Shown here: positions 19,526 through 29,779 of the stretch, piece after piece
How positions within the stretch are numbered: position 1 is the stretch's first letter
Layout: every line of letters begins with the position of its first letter
Assembly (NCBI RefSeq): GCF_026210795.1
Contig: NC_089429.1
Coordinates: 2,108,001 to 2,172,000, forward strand
Direction of reading: 5' to 3'
Source of the DNA: Rhizophagus irregularis
Taxonomy: Eukaryota; Glomeromycota; Glomeromycetes; Glomerales; Glomeraceae
Length of the DNA: 64,000 bases
The notes under the pieces: model-generated
Told to the model about the DNA's origin: nothing
Databases searched by the model: none
What the model saw: the letters and a program-made list of their open reading frames with translations, nothing else
Position numbers and translations under genes: made by a program

Positions 19526-22500
19526 CTCTGTTTTATCTCCTTTTCTTATCATTTTCTTTATCATTCTTCCTTGTTGTTCCACAATATTAAGTAGATTTCC
19601 ATAATCTACTGGATCTTTTGATTTAACTCCTATAATTTTATCTTCTCTTGGTCTACGTTTTCCCCCTGCTTCTTTCCATCTATTTATTCCTTCCATTGTG
19701 TCATAATATTCTCCTCTCTTTTTACTCCATTTATATCTTTTTGGGATATTCGTATTGTCTGGTCCTATTGGTCTATTATACATTGGTTGCTCATCCTCCA
19801 CATATTCTTCCATCGGAACTTCTCTTCTATTTCTATATTTATATTCTTCTTTCCCTCTTTCCTCAATCTCTTTGTCTAAATTTGGCTTTCCAAAATTTTT
19901 CCATCCTTGTTTAGGATTTATTCTATTACTTCTCCTTCTTTCTTGTACTGGGTTATCTTTTTCATACAAATCACGATTGTAATTATACAATTGTGGATCA
20001 TCATATTCATTATTTTCATAGTCGTAATCATCATCTGATTCTTCATTTTCGTAGTCATAATCTTCTTCATGGTCTTCTATATCCATTAAATTAACTCTTC
20101 TCTCATTTCTTCTGATATTATTTCCTAATGGACATCTAGTCGCAAAATGACCTCTTCTATTACACCTAAAACAAGTTATTTCATCATAATTAATCGGTGC
20201 TCCATTATTTCTCCTCTGATTCAATTGGTTTCTATTCCCATTATTATTCAACTCCCTTTCCATATTTCGTACTTGTTTTTCCAATTTGGCAATTCTCATT
20301 TTCTCTAATTTTTCCACTAAATCATCCTCATAATCTTCCTTTAACGGTTTGTTAAACTTATTTTCTTGTTCATTTCTTTTATCACTGTTTTGTCTAATAT
20401 CTTGAATATTATTATTCTGAATATTATTCTGATTCAACAAACTTTGATTCATCATACTTTGTATCATCATTTGATTTCCTGTCTCTATAATTTTAGCTCT
20501 TTCAACAGCTGCATCCAACGTCGCTGGTGCTGTTTCCATTACTCTTGATATCATAACTGGATTCAGTCCCTGAATAAAATAGTTAATTTTATACATTTCT
20601 CCTAAATCATTAACTCCTGGTGCTACTTTTCTTATTAACTTTCTGAATCTGCTTGCATATGCTCCTACTTTCTCATTCATTTCTTGTTTAATCGTTTGTA
20701 ACTCTCTAATCCATTGATTCTTTCTAACATCGCTTGCATAATGTTCCTTCAGTATTTTAGTAAAATCATTATTCCCATGGTTATGACCATTGTCCTCCCA
20801 TCTTTGTATATCTCCTTGTTTGCCTTCATACCAATCAGCTGCTTCTCCTCGCATGCATGCTGCTGCTTTTCTTATTTTATCTATTTGATTAGCTCCTTCT
20901 TGATAACCATTTGCGTTCCAAACAACCTCAAAATCTCTAATCCACTCATATGGATCTTGATCTCCTCCATAATATAATGGTAAATCTCCTACTTTCGCTG
21001 CTCTATTCACTGGTCCTGTCAAATTTCCAATTCTTGTTTCAACTTGATTAATTCTTCCAAATATCGTATTTGCTGGTGGAACTAAAGCATTCCAATTATT
21101 TCCTATATCATGTCCTAACATTATATTTCCAAATACTCTCAAATCTTCTCTGATGTGATTTCTTTCTGCCATATTCAATAATATATTCTCTTGAAATAAA
21201 TCCTGTAAATTATAATCAGATAGTTCACTTTCTGTATCAGAATTTTCAATATCAGAATCCCTAATATTCAACGAATTATTCGAATCTGAATTTTGACTTA
21301 AGTCAAAACCTCCTGTATTTATAACATTTTCATTATTATTTTCAACTTCATTTTCATTGAGGTCTTTAGAATTTCCTTCCCAAATCTCGTATTCTTCTGG
21401 ATCTAATATTTCTCCAATCTTTTCTGAATTATCTGTATCATCATTTTCTTCTTCAACTTCCTCTTCACTTTCTTCAATTTCAAATTTCTTTAAGTATTCA
21501 TCTAATATTCTCTTTATTTCTTTTTCCGATTCATTTTTATATTCTTGAAATTTTCTTATAAAGTCTGCACTTAATATATCAACATCTCTATATCCCATAC
21601 TCATTAATCTTAATAATTCTCCACCGGAAACTTCAATTTCTAAAACTTTGATTAGATTTTTTAACTGTTCTAACCTTTTCTCTATTTCTGTTTCATCATC
21701 CAATTCATTCTCATCTTTTACATTTTCTGGTCCTTTTTCATAACAATTTTTACATATCTTTTCTATAAATTCTTTATTGTATTCTACCGCTTCTATTGCT
21801 TCTTTCTTTAATATTATTTTATTGCACATTGGGCATTCTATCGTATACATATAATGCCATATTCTTAACTCTTCTTCTATTCTTTCGTCATCTAATTCTT
21901 CAATAGTTTTGTAAAAACTCATAAATTCTTTAGTCTTCATTATTTCATATTCCACTCTGAAATTTATTATTCGCCTTATCTCTTCAGTATCAATTTCATA
22001 ACCATTTTCTAACCAATAATTTCTATATATTCTCTCTATATGTTCATCTCCTTCATTCGAACTTGATTCTCCCAAATCATCTGAATTTTCCAGTTCTCCT
22101 ACATCACTTTGTTCTTCAACAAAACCTTTTGCTTCTACAATTTTCTTTATTATCTTATCTGTTATGTCATCATCTATCCATGGTTTCGGGTATTTATTTC
22201 CATCCCACCATTGATATGTTATACTTTTCTGAAACTTTCTGACTTTCTCTCTATTCTCTTCTTCTACTATATTTTCTTCTAAATGCAATATTTCCTTGAA
22301 ATATCTCATTGTGCTATATCCTTTGTTTTTAATGGTTATTGGTTCTGTTTTTTCTAACCATTCCTCAAATTTTGCGAATCTCATATCTAATTCATCATCT
22401 TCTATAATATATCTATATGTTAACAATTCCCTATTTCCTAATAAATTCTCTTCTGTTTGTTCCTCTAATATAAGTTCATTATCTTCATTCAGTATGTAAT

Positions 22501-22918
22501 GTTCACATATTACTTTTATTACTGATATAATTCCTATTTTTCTGTAGTCCGGTTTATTTCTATACCTTATTGATCTTACGACTACATCCAACAGTTTTTC
22601 TCCTTCTTTTCTCATTCTCTCAAATTCTTTATTTCTTTTCTTTTTACTAGATGGATAATTTTCTTCCCCATCCTTTCTTGTTAGTATTATGTATTCCATT
22701 AATTTCATATACGTATTTCTGTTATAACTCATTGCTTCTAATATTACTTTTTGAAAAATTTTCCAAAATCTTTTAAACCAATCTTCTATCTTTATTTCAT
22801 CAATACTATAACATTTCAGGCATGAAGGATCTACTTGATATTCCTTCCTCGATTCATTATGTTTTTCTATTTCGTGTCTATTTTTGATCTCTTCTAATTC
22901 ATCGTATATTTCAGACAT
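19523..22918 (-). CDS. Very large Gag polyprotein (1131 aa)
   Basis: ATG at 22918, TGA at 19525-19523. Residues 1-580 are a long, charged region not seen in ordinary Gag; it includes CLKC near residue 33 and a paired CPMC...CKNC knuckle (about 360-392) that could bind zinc. Residues 440-580 are acidic. The usual Gag begins near an internal Met at residue 583 (MAERNHIRED). The capsid-like core is about 640-800 (LPLYYGGDQDPYEW, GEAADWYEGK, VGAYASRFRKLI, YFIQGLNP). A CCHC knuckle, C916-x2-C919-x4-H924-x4-C929 (CFRCNRRGHFATRC), precedes an acidic YENEE stretch and a basic C-terminus. It should form the particle and bind element RNA. The N-terminal half may be an acquired domain or a fused accessory ORF. 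Confidence 0.92.
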   Translation of the reverse strand: MSEIYDELEEIKNRHEIEKHNESRKEYQVDPSCLKCYSIDEIKIEDWFKRFWKIFQKVILEAMSYNRNTYMKLMEYIILTRKDGEENYPSSKKKRNKEFERMRKEGEKLLDVVVRSIRYRNKPDYRKIGIISVIKVICEHYILNEDNELILEEQTEENLLGNRELLTYRYIIEDDELDMRFAKFEEWLEKTEPITIKNKGYSTMRYFKEILHLEENIVEEENREKVRKFQKSITYQWWDGNKYPKPWIDDDITDKIIKKIVEAKGFVEEQSDVGELENSDDLGESSSNEGDEHIERIYRNYWLENGYEIDTEEIRRIINFRVEYEIMKTKEFMSFYKTIEELDDERIEEELRIWHYMYTIECPMCNKIILKKEAIEAVEYNKEFIEKICKNCYEKGPENVKDENELDDETEIEKRLEQLKNLIKVLEIEVSGGELLRLMSMGYRDVDILSADFIRKFQEYKNESEKEIKRILDEYLKKFEIEESEEEVEEENDDTDNSEKIGEILDPEEYEIWEGNSKDLNENEVENNNENVINTGGFDLSQNSDSNNSLNIRDSDIENSDTESELSDYNLQDLFQENILLNMAERNHIREDLRVFGNIMLGHDIGNNWNALVPPANTIFGRINQVETRIGNLTGPVNRAAKVGDLPLYYGGDQDPYEWIRDFEVVWNANGYQEGANQIDKIRKAAACMRGEAADWYEGKQGDIQRWEDNGHNHGNNDFTKILKEHYASDVRKNQWIRELQTIKQEMNEKVGAYASRFRKLIRKVAPGVNDLGEMYKINYFIQGLNPVMISRVMETAPATLDAAVERAKIIETGNQMMIQSMMNQSLLNQNNIQNNNIQDIRQNSDKRNEQENKFNKPLKEDYEDDLVEKLEKMRIAKLEKQVRNMERELNNNGNRNQLNQRRNNGAPINYDEITCFRCNRRGHFATRCPLGNNIRRNERRVNLMDIEDHEEDYDYENEESDDDYDYENNEYDDPQLYNYNRDLYEKDNPVQERRRSNRINPKQGWKNFGKPNLDKEIEERGKEEYKYRNRREVPMEEYVEDEQPMYNRPIGPDNTNIPKRYKWSKKRGEYYDTMEGINRWKEAGGKRRPREDKIIGVKSKDPVDYGNLLNIVEQQGRMIKKMIRKGDKTE

Positions 22919-23339
22919 CTTGATTTATTTTATTTACCTATTTACTTGCAAAATGATTTCATTTCATATTTCCCGTCTATTTATATTTTTATTCATATAG
23001 TATTTATTCGTTTATCATTTCAATCTTTATTTCTTTTATATTTTCATGTTTACAACTTTCTACTACATTTCTTTATTATATTTTATATCACATAGTATTC
23101 TATTACTTATAACTTGATATTCTTCCAACTTCATTAATTCCTAATTAGTTTAACGTCTTTCTGGACAACTATTTGTCTCTAAATTCTTATTATTTACATT
23201 TTTCCTGTATTTCCATCTTAACCGCTTGATTTCTTCACGCTTATTATTCTTCTTATGATATTCTTTTATTCCACCCATTATCTTCTAACGTCTTTTTGTA
23301 TATTTATTTCATCCTTTAATATTCATCTTATTCTTCAAT

Positions 23340-24022
23340 TCCTATATTCTGTCTGTTCATAAATTTTCTGATTATTCCTGTATGCGGCTATTTTACATTC
23401 TCCCATTCGCAATATATTCATATTTTTGTGTTCACATCTTTCTTCATATTCATTAAGGTATCCCATTCCTTTTCGAAAGTATTCTTTACATAACGTTTCT
23501 ATTTTATTTCTTAAACTTTCTTCGCTTTCTTCCCTAACTTCAAAATAATTAATTTCTTGTAATGTTACATTCTCTATTTTTTTTTTTTTTTTTTTTGCAA
23601 TATTTACATTTTACTTCGCTGTCTATTCTAATAAAACCTTTTTCGTTTATATTTTCAAATATCATTGTTTTCATTTCCTGTATTTTACTCAGAATTTCTC
23701 ATTTATTATTATTTTATTTTGTCATTATCCATTTCCTTCTACTTTTATAATAATTGATTACTTAGCTTCTATTGTCACTCGAATATCTATCAATTATTCT
23801 AAATTTTAAATTCAACCATTTGATCTCATTTTTATCCCAATCTGTAATACACATTCCTTCATTTTCAAACCATTATAACGCATTTCCTAACAAATGTGTC
23901 TTTGCAATCTTAAATATTCTTCTATCGTCTTTAATTCCTATCTTTGACAGATATTTTTCTACTTGATTTGTCCATTCTTTTGGATTTTCTCCTATTACAC
24001 CATAAAATATTGGTATTTCCAT
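23340..24022 (-). pseudogene. Second, decayed gag-like piece plus a cysteine-containing ORF
   Basis: From the ATG at 24022 the frame reads MEIPIFYGVIGENPKEWTNQ, then KIAKTHLLGNAL, a TAA at 23875-23873, and WFENEG...LKFRIIDRY, followed by more stops. This matches the capsid motif of the main Gag (LYYGGDQDPYEW ... GEAADWYEG) and so is a second gag core. Further on, MKTMIFENINEKGFIRIDSE leads to CKYC, a run of 20 A (T on the plus strand at 23577-23596), and after a one-base shift a second open stretch (LQEINYFEVREESEESLRNK, then EERCEHKN) to about 23340. No function can be assigned. The homopolymer may be a slippage site or a mutation. Confidence 0.5.
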
Positions 24023-24168
24023 TTTAATCTTTTGTATTACTTCTTAAAATATATATACTTCACATTCTTTTCACGGTACAAATTTTGCCCTTTTTATAAC
24101 TTTATTTTAAACATTTCAAGGTTCTCAGACTTTAATCTCTATATTTTGACCTTTCATTCCTCTATTTC

Positions 24169-25080
24169 TTATCCTCTTATAAGATCTTCCGCTATTTCTG
24201 TTATTTCTTTCTTAGTACAACTATCTACTGATGTAATATCACAATTACTTTCGAATACTCTTTTCTTTCCTATCTTATTAACTAATAAACAAACTTTTTC
24301 TGCTTTTTCCATCATTCTTTTTAATCCTTTTCTTGTTCTTACTACATCTGTTTCCAACATTTCCTTATATATCTTTTCTCGTTCCTCTTTATCTGTTCTC
24401 CTTTTTCTATTTTTCCCTTTTCGCCTATTAATTTCTTGTTCTAATCTTTCTTCAAACCTTTTTCCTAGATAATAATGTATTTCCAATAACATCTGATTAT
24501 TCCTTCTCATTTTATGACATAATTGTAATAACGATAGTCCTCCATTCTCCTTTTCTAACATTTCTTCGTCAATATCTTCCTTCTTATGTTTTAATCTAAT
24601 CATTAAAACTTGGTAATTTTCTGATCTAACTATTTCTTCATTTTCTTCACTATCATCAGTTCCATTTTTCTCACTACTATTATCTTCTTCCTTTTCTCTA
24701 ACCTTATCATTCTTGTCATCTATTTCCATTAATTCTGATCTTTCTTCATCAGCTATTCCATCATTATTTATTTCATCTACTACTATATTATCATTATCAT
24801 TCTCATCATTACTTTTGTTATTCTCATCTTTTTCTATATTAAATTCTGACTCATCATTAACATTCCTATTTCCTGAACTATTATCACTTTCTTCTATCAT
24901 ATCTTCATCAAGTTCAATTTTTTCTTCGTTAAATATTCTTTCAGTAACTATCTCGCATGTGACAATCCAATTCTTTAGTCTCATGTCATTTTCATCATAA
25001 AATTCCACTTCAATACAATCATTTAGTTTTTCTTCAACTTTTCTCAATTCTCCTTTTGATATTTTAACTTTTAATTTCAT
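24169..25080 (-). CDS. Accessory ORF upstream of gag (303 aa)
   Basis: Open from ATG 25080 in the 5' part of the retrotransposon. Three regions: residues 1-55 with a strand/helix mix (MKLKVKISKGELRKVEEKLN), residues 55-150 a highly acidic low-complexity stretch rich in D, E, N and S, and residues 155-303 helical and basic (RLEQEINRRKGKNRKRRTDK, then LETDVVRTRKGLKRMMEKAE). The basic part could bind nucleic acid or act as a nuclear localisation signal; that is a composition-based guess. I recognise no family. Its place just after the leader means it would be the first ORF on the genomic RNA, so Gag would need reinitiation, splicing or leaky scanning. Confidence 0.6.
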   Translation of the reverse strand: MKLKVKISKGELRKVEEKLNDCIEVEFYDENDMRLKNWIVTCEIVTERIFNEEKIELDEDMIEESDNSSGNRNVNDESEFNIEKDENNKSNDENDNDNIVVDEINNDGIADEERSELMEIDDKNDKVREKEEDNSSEKNGTDDSEENEEIVRSENYQVLMIRLKHKKEDIDEEMLEKENGGLSLLQLCHKMRRNNQMLLEIHYYLGKRFEERLEQEINRRKGKNRKRRTDKEEREKIYKEMLETDVVRTRKGLKRMMEKAEKVCLLVNKIGKKRVFESNCDITSVDSCTKKEITEIAEDLIRG

Positions 25081-26625
25081 GATTTATTATTTCTTATTTA
25101 TTTATTATTTTATTAGTCAGTCGTCCCTGCCCAGGGGCAACTATATATATACTCCTAATTTGATATTTTCCTATTATTCTATTGGTTATTCATTCTTATT
25201 GTTCCATCAACCGTTCTCAGTATTTCATTAAATTCTTTATTTCTTTTATAATTCTTTATTTCTCAACTTCAATCTCCTTTTCTCTAATTATTTCTTTCGT
25301 TCTTTAATTCCTTTCTACTTTCTTTCTTAACTTTTCTCTTACTGTGCCCTATACCATTCACATGATCTGTATCACTCACGTGACTTGTATAACATTCCAA
25401 TTCTTTTACTGTGCCTTGTACTACTCACATGATCTGTATTACTCACGTGACTTGCCGCAGTATAATCTCATTTTATTCACTCACATTTGTAATCGAACTG
25501 AAGATCATAAGCCCAATTGTTCAAACACTTACCATTATACCAACAACATATAGTTGTTACATTTAAACCTTGGACTCATATTTAATTTTTATAACTCCAT
25601 TCTTACAACATCAAATATTCAACAATACTATTTCTTTTTATTTCATACTTGATACAATTCTTTTATTATACTTCTCATAATCATTAACATCATTCTTTCT
25701 TTTATTATAGCTGGATAGCCACGGATTTTTAAGCGATCAACTTACTAAAATTTCTGTTGACTAACGCCCCTGGTGACACAACTATTTTTATTCTCTTACT
25801 TGACCAGCAAGTTTCTTCAAAAATAAATTAATATGAGGGTTTAACACCGCTTTACCCACAACGTACAATAATAATAATGGGGGTTTTACAGCTTTACCCG
25901 CAACTTAAAATAACAACAATGGAGGGTTTATTACAGTTTAACCCACAACTTGCAATCTAGAGGGTTTATTACAGATTTACCCACAACTTACATCTTATAA
26001 TCTCATAGTGTTTTTCAAGGTTCTCACTTAACCCTTGGGTTTATAGTTTACCCGTAACTTTTTGCATTATTAACTTTTATTAGATTTACTTTCTTACCGT
26101 GAAATCTCAATACGGTCTTATTTTCTTTTATAGTCGATTATCGTGACTAACTTAACTCCAATAATTCTTATAGAATTATCTCCTTTTATTTCCAATAACC
26201 TATACTAGGCTTATCTCTACCTTCATATCGAAGTATGATAGTTTCTAGGTTTGTCATTAACAACTTTTCATTTCTTATTTATCAGGCTTATACATCGTCT
26301 AGTGTATTTCTTTCATTTCATGTTAGTCCTTTTTCATACTAACATACACTTCTTGTTAGTCCTTTTTCATACTAACATATACTTCTTTCAACTTCTTATA
26401 ATAAACTTCATAATTTCCTGATAAATCTCCTAATCACAAGCAATACACGCTTTGATTATCCTTCATTACTTGTACTTCTTTTATTTCTCATTGTACACTT
26501 AATAATTTTTTCTTTTTATACTCAAGTCCAGATCCTCCAGGAATACCATACAGGTACCTAACTATATGAAGATAGTCAGAATGATCATATTTCATTTCTT
26601 TTAATCTTTATTGATCATTTCCTTT
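25081..26625 (-). other. 5' leader of the retrotransposon with internal repeats
   Basis: 1.5 kb without a convincing ORF. Three repeated structures stand out. A block containing CTCACATGATCTGTATTACT, then CACGTGACTTG, occurs twice at 25340-25455. Four imperfect 38-45-bp direct repeats of the type AGGGTTTATTACAGNTTTACCCACAACTT occupy 25836-26058. A hairpin TGTTAGT-CCTTTTTCAT-ACTAACA is duplicated at 26312-26382. Such structured leaders may serve RNA packaging or internal translation start; that is inference. Confidence 0.6.
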
Positions 26626-26643
26626 CTCGAGAGCATTGCACCA
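26626..26643 (-). other. Primer-binding site
   Basis: On the minus strand the 5' LTR ends GGGTGACA, followed by a 3-nt spacer ATT and then TGGTGCAATGCTCTCGAG. The TGG start is complementary to the CCA end of a tRNA and lies where minus-strand priming is expected. I could not identify the tRNA. Confidence 0.65.
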
Positions 26644-26646
26644 AAT

Positions 26647-27295
26647 TGTCACCCACGTCTGCCACCCGTGGATAAACACATCTTTCTCATTTAACTTATT
26701 TCTCGTTACTTTGCTTGGTTTAGATTTTATTTTTCTTTTAACTTCTCGCTTTCTTTCTCATATATCCGTAGTATTTATTCTCAATACTACCACTCATTCA
26801 TAATATTCTCACAATATTATGTTGCCTGTAATATTTATTCTTTCAAATATTACCATCTTATTTCTTATAAACTGCGAGAGTTCTCCTAACTTCTTATATT
26901 TCATACAATAAAACGAGAATAACTCCTTTTACTTTTACTTTTCTGGACTTAATAATAATATTAATTAATTCTCAAGCGTACAATGAGCATATTCAAGATA
27001 ACTTTTAATAATTAATATTTAATTTATTAAATTTGAGTCAAAACTGACTGCGAAATTCCTAACGAATCCCACCTATATTTATACATTTTTAAGAAAACTA
27101 TTTCTACCACTTCTAACTTTTCTACTAATAAAAATTTAAGAACAATAAGAAAATAAAGATATATTATCATATGACTATCTTGTGACTAAACTAAACTAAA
27201 CTATAAATATTATTTTATCGGTTAATTATTTATCCTTGTTCCATTCGGTCTTTTATTCATCCGCTCACGTGATCATCCTGATTTCTCGGGTTACA
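26647..27295 (-). repeat. 5' LTR of the Ty3-type element
   Basis: 649 bp, same length as the 3' LTR and nearly identical. It should contain the promoter and transcription start on the minus strand. It is flanked outside by GCGT (27296-27299). Confidence 0.93.
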
Positions 27296-28105
27296 GCGTA
27301 TGCAAATGATTAGAAATTGACAGAGAAGTTGGCAAATTTTTTTCTGTCTTTAAGTGGGCTGAAAATATGTTATAAAGGCCTTCATTTTCTTTTGTTCCTT
27401 TCGCTTCCCTTCGTTTTTTTCATTCCTTTTCACTCCTTCATTTTTTTCGTTCCTTTTTATCCCCTTCGTTTTTTTCATCCCTTTTTCACCTCTCTTTTGC
27501 TTCTTTCATTTTTTTTACTCCACCTTTGTTTCTTTCATTACTTTTTATTCCTCTTCATTTATTTTGTTCTTCCCTTCACTTCTTTTGTTGATCTTCATTC
27601 ATTATTTTTTTCATTATATTTTGTTTCTTACTCTTCTTTTTGTTATTGCACATTCTCTTCGTTTTATTTTCATTATTTCTGTTATTTCCATAAATAAATA
27701 AATAAATAAAAATTGTTAATATTTATATTTTTAATCAATAAAACGTATCTTTAATTAATAAATTATTATTATTATCATTATAAACGTGTAAGTATTTAGT
27801 TTGCAAATAAAAATTTCATTACATTTTAAAAGTTACTTTAAAAAAAATTTTTGATATTTTGATTACAAATGATGTAATACATATTATTCTAACAAAGAGT
27901 TCGTCTGCTTCATCACGTAATGACGTAATACTTCCTTGTTTAATACTGCAAAATGCTAACTTGTGTCATTAATAAACATTTATTAACGATACTGCGCCAC
28001 AATAAATAGATTCGATTTTTATTCGATAATCGATTTAAAATCGATTCTTGTCGATTTTCGATAGATACGATTTTAATCGAATCTTTTCCAATCCCTAGCT
28101 CAATG

Positions 28106-28160
28106 TCCAAAGCAAAAGAAAAATTTAATTGGCAGGGAAACAGAATTATGACAATTTTTA
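28106..28160 (+). pseudogene. MULE-type transposase remnant, 3' part
   Basis: Directly after the hAT target duplication the frame continues as CPKQKKNLIGRETEL and then a TGA. Joined across one copy of GCTCAATG this keeps the frame of the fragment ending at 13608, which shows that the hAT element split a pre-existing coding remnant. Confidence 0.4.
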
Positions 28161-28170
28161 ATGATGGCAA

Positions 28171-28920
28171 AATAATTTTCTTTGTAAGTTCTTCATATTT
28201 TAGTTTAGTATTTTCAAAATTATGTTTGGTTTTAATGTCAAATGCAGTAAGACATTAATATTTTGCGAAGTGTTTTAAAAAATCATAATATATTATTAAC
28301 TTTATTAATTTTTAAAATAAAATTTTAATTTTTAAAAACTTTACATGTTAATTAAAAATGTTTTATTGATAGATATATTTTTACATAAATTACTGTGTTC
28401 TGAGACTTATCAAAATTACATATATTTCTTGTGATTACAAATTTAACATAACAAAATCTCAACTAGCCAAATAAATCTTTGAATTAACACAAGGATTTTG
28501 AGGTAAAGAATTTTTCCAATAAATTATATTATTTTTAGTAGATTTCTCAAATAATTTTTTTTTAATACTGTATTCAAAACTAATAAAATTTTAAACTTTA
28601 TAATATTAAATCTAATTTTTGTAATTATTTATTTATAGATATCAAGAAATTAACGCAATATTTTAATAATTTAATTATTTTCTATTATTTATTGCGTTAA
28701 TTATATCGAAAATTTTGCATAGTATGAGTAAAAATTGTAAATTCATCTATAAAGGCTACGTATAAATATTTTGTTTAATAAACGCGTATTTTTACGTATA
28801 AATTTTTCAAATATATATTTACATAATTAAATTTTATTGGCTAAAAAATTTTTGATCTTATAAATAAAAATCCGGCCATATGAAGCAATTTTCAGATATC
28901 GAGCTAAATAAGGCACATAT
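28171..28920. other. Intergenic region
   Basis: Very AT-rich with runs of A and T. No gene or clear repeat. Confidence 0.5.
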
Positions 28921-29085
28921 TAATCGTGGGTATCGGGACATTTCGCCGAAAAATAATCTCTGGCCTGAATTATTTATAATTCTGCATAATGTTGGCCCTA
29001 TTTTTCAGCGAAACGTCCTTTCGGCGAAATGGCTTTCAGAGAAATGTACCGTAACCTTAATCGGTTATGGTACATTCGTTGAGAA
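28921..29085. repeat. Short copy of the CGAAATG foldback family
   Basis: Contains CGTGGGTATCGGGACATTTC near the left end, TTTCGGCGAAATGGC in the middle and a terminal palindrome TGTACCGTAACC...GGTTATGGTACA. The same landmarks occur at the right end of the larger element at 44233-45154. The ORF at 28880-29101 runs through it and is not a gene. Confidence 0.55.
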
Positions 29086-29779
29086 AGTTGATTCATCATG
29101 ATGATCGCAATCTGACCTTTACCCTCAATTTTCATTAAAAGAACTAAAATTCAAAATTAAACATAAAAAAAATAAATATATAAGTTATTATAAATATATT
29201 TAATGTTTAGATTAATAATTTTCAAAATATACAAATAAAAATTATTAATCCAAATACTTTAATGTAGTTAAATTTATCTAAATTTTAATGATTTTCGAGG
29301 ATTTTTGAGTCAATTTTAACTTAATTTACTGAAAAAATAACTGATTAAAATAGCAACAAATTTTTTAATAAATTAATTATGGATATTCTTTTATGTTTAT
29401 AATTTTTTATTATAGATATACAGGCAGATTGTTGATTTCTGAGTACAATATTAAAATCTTTATGAATTTTTCATTTCTTAAATTTTTAATTATTTTTTTT
29501 TTCAAATTAAAAAATTGATTGAGAGACAACTAAGTAAGACAAAAAGGCTGAGATTTAATAAACACAATGTTTACACATTTAACAACTAACTTGCAAAATT
29601 TGAAAAAATTCTAATCACTGGTTTTTTATTTTTTGCTCCTTTTGTAATTCCGATTACTTTTTTCGCGAACTGTACATCCCAAACGAAGCCAACTTACCAA
29701 GAGTTAAGAAAAACAAAGGAGAGCCAAATGAAATAACCACACTAAGATTAACAAAAATAAAAAAGACAATTTTTAAGTC
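29086..29779. other. Intergenic region
   Basis: AT-rich, no gene seen. The right part (29654-29780) could be a terminal exon for array 2 on the minus strand, because TTTTTTTAG is followed by an open stretch with ITELDLKIV. Confidence 0.4.

Larger units (their letters stand above)
14472..27295 (-). mobile_element. Full-length Ty3/gypsy-type LTR retrotransposon (12.8 kb)
   Basis: Two 649-bp direct repeats, TGTCACCC...GGGTTACA, enclose an internal region of about 11.5 kb coding on the minus strand. The target duplication is GCGT (14468-14471 and 27296-27299). The order from the 5' LTR (right) is leader, accessory ORF (25080-24169), decayed gag-like piece (about 24022-23340), Gag (22918-19523), protease (19510-18887), RT-RNase H-kinase (18802-16481), 50-codon ORF (16478-16326), integrase (16339-15152), PPT and 3' LTR. 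RT before integrase places it in the Ty3/gypsy group. The size is about twice that of an ordinary Ty3 element because of the large Gag, the accessory ORFs, the kinase domain and the long leader. The LTRs differ at only about two positions, so insertion is recent. Confidence 0.93.
13609..28097. mobile_element. Non-autonomous hAT-like element, split by an LTR retrotransposon
   Basis: The ends are TAGGGATTGGAA at 13609 and its complement TTCCAATCCCTA ending at 28097, flanked by a perfect 8-bp target duplication GCTCAATG (13601-13608 and 28098-28105). The 8-bp duplication and short TIR fit the hAT superfamily. Subterminal parts are packed with ATCGATT/AATCGAT motifs and a TTAATCGCGATTAATCG palindrome. 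Both ends match, at the corresponding ends, the 428-bp element at 38390-38817, which sits in the opposite orientation. Without the nested retrotransposon (14472-27295) and its duplicated GCGT the element is about 1.66 kb. It has no transposase and consists of pyrimidine-rich filler (13960-14460 and 27380-27700), so it depends on an autonomous relative. Confidence 0.85.

Noticed and set aside
15465-25000. Plus-strand ORFs opposite gag, pol and the accessory ORF
   Set aside because: Shadows of the A-rich minus-strand coding regions, with Ser/Leu/Ile-rich composition and no motifs.
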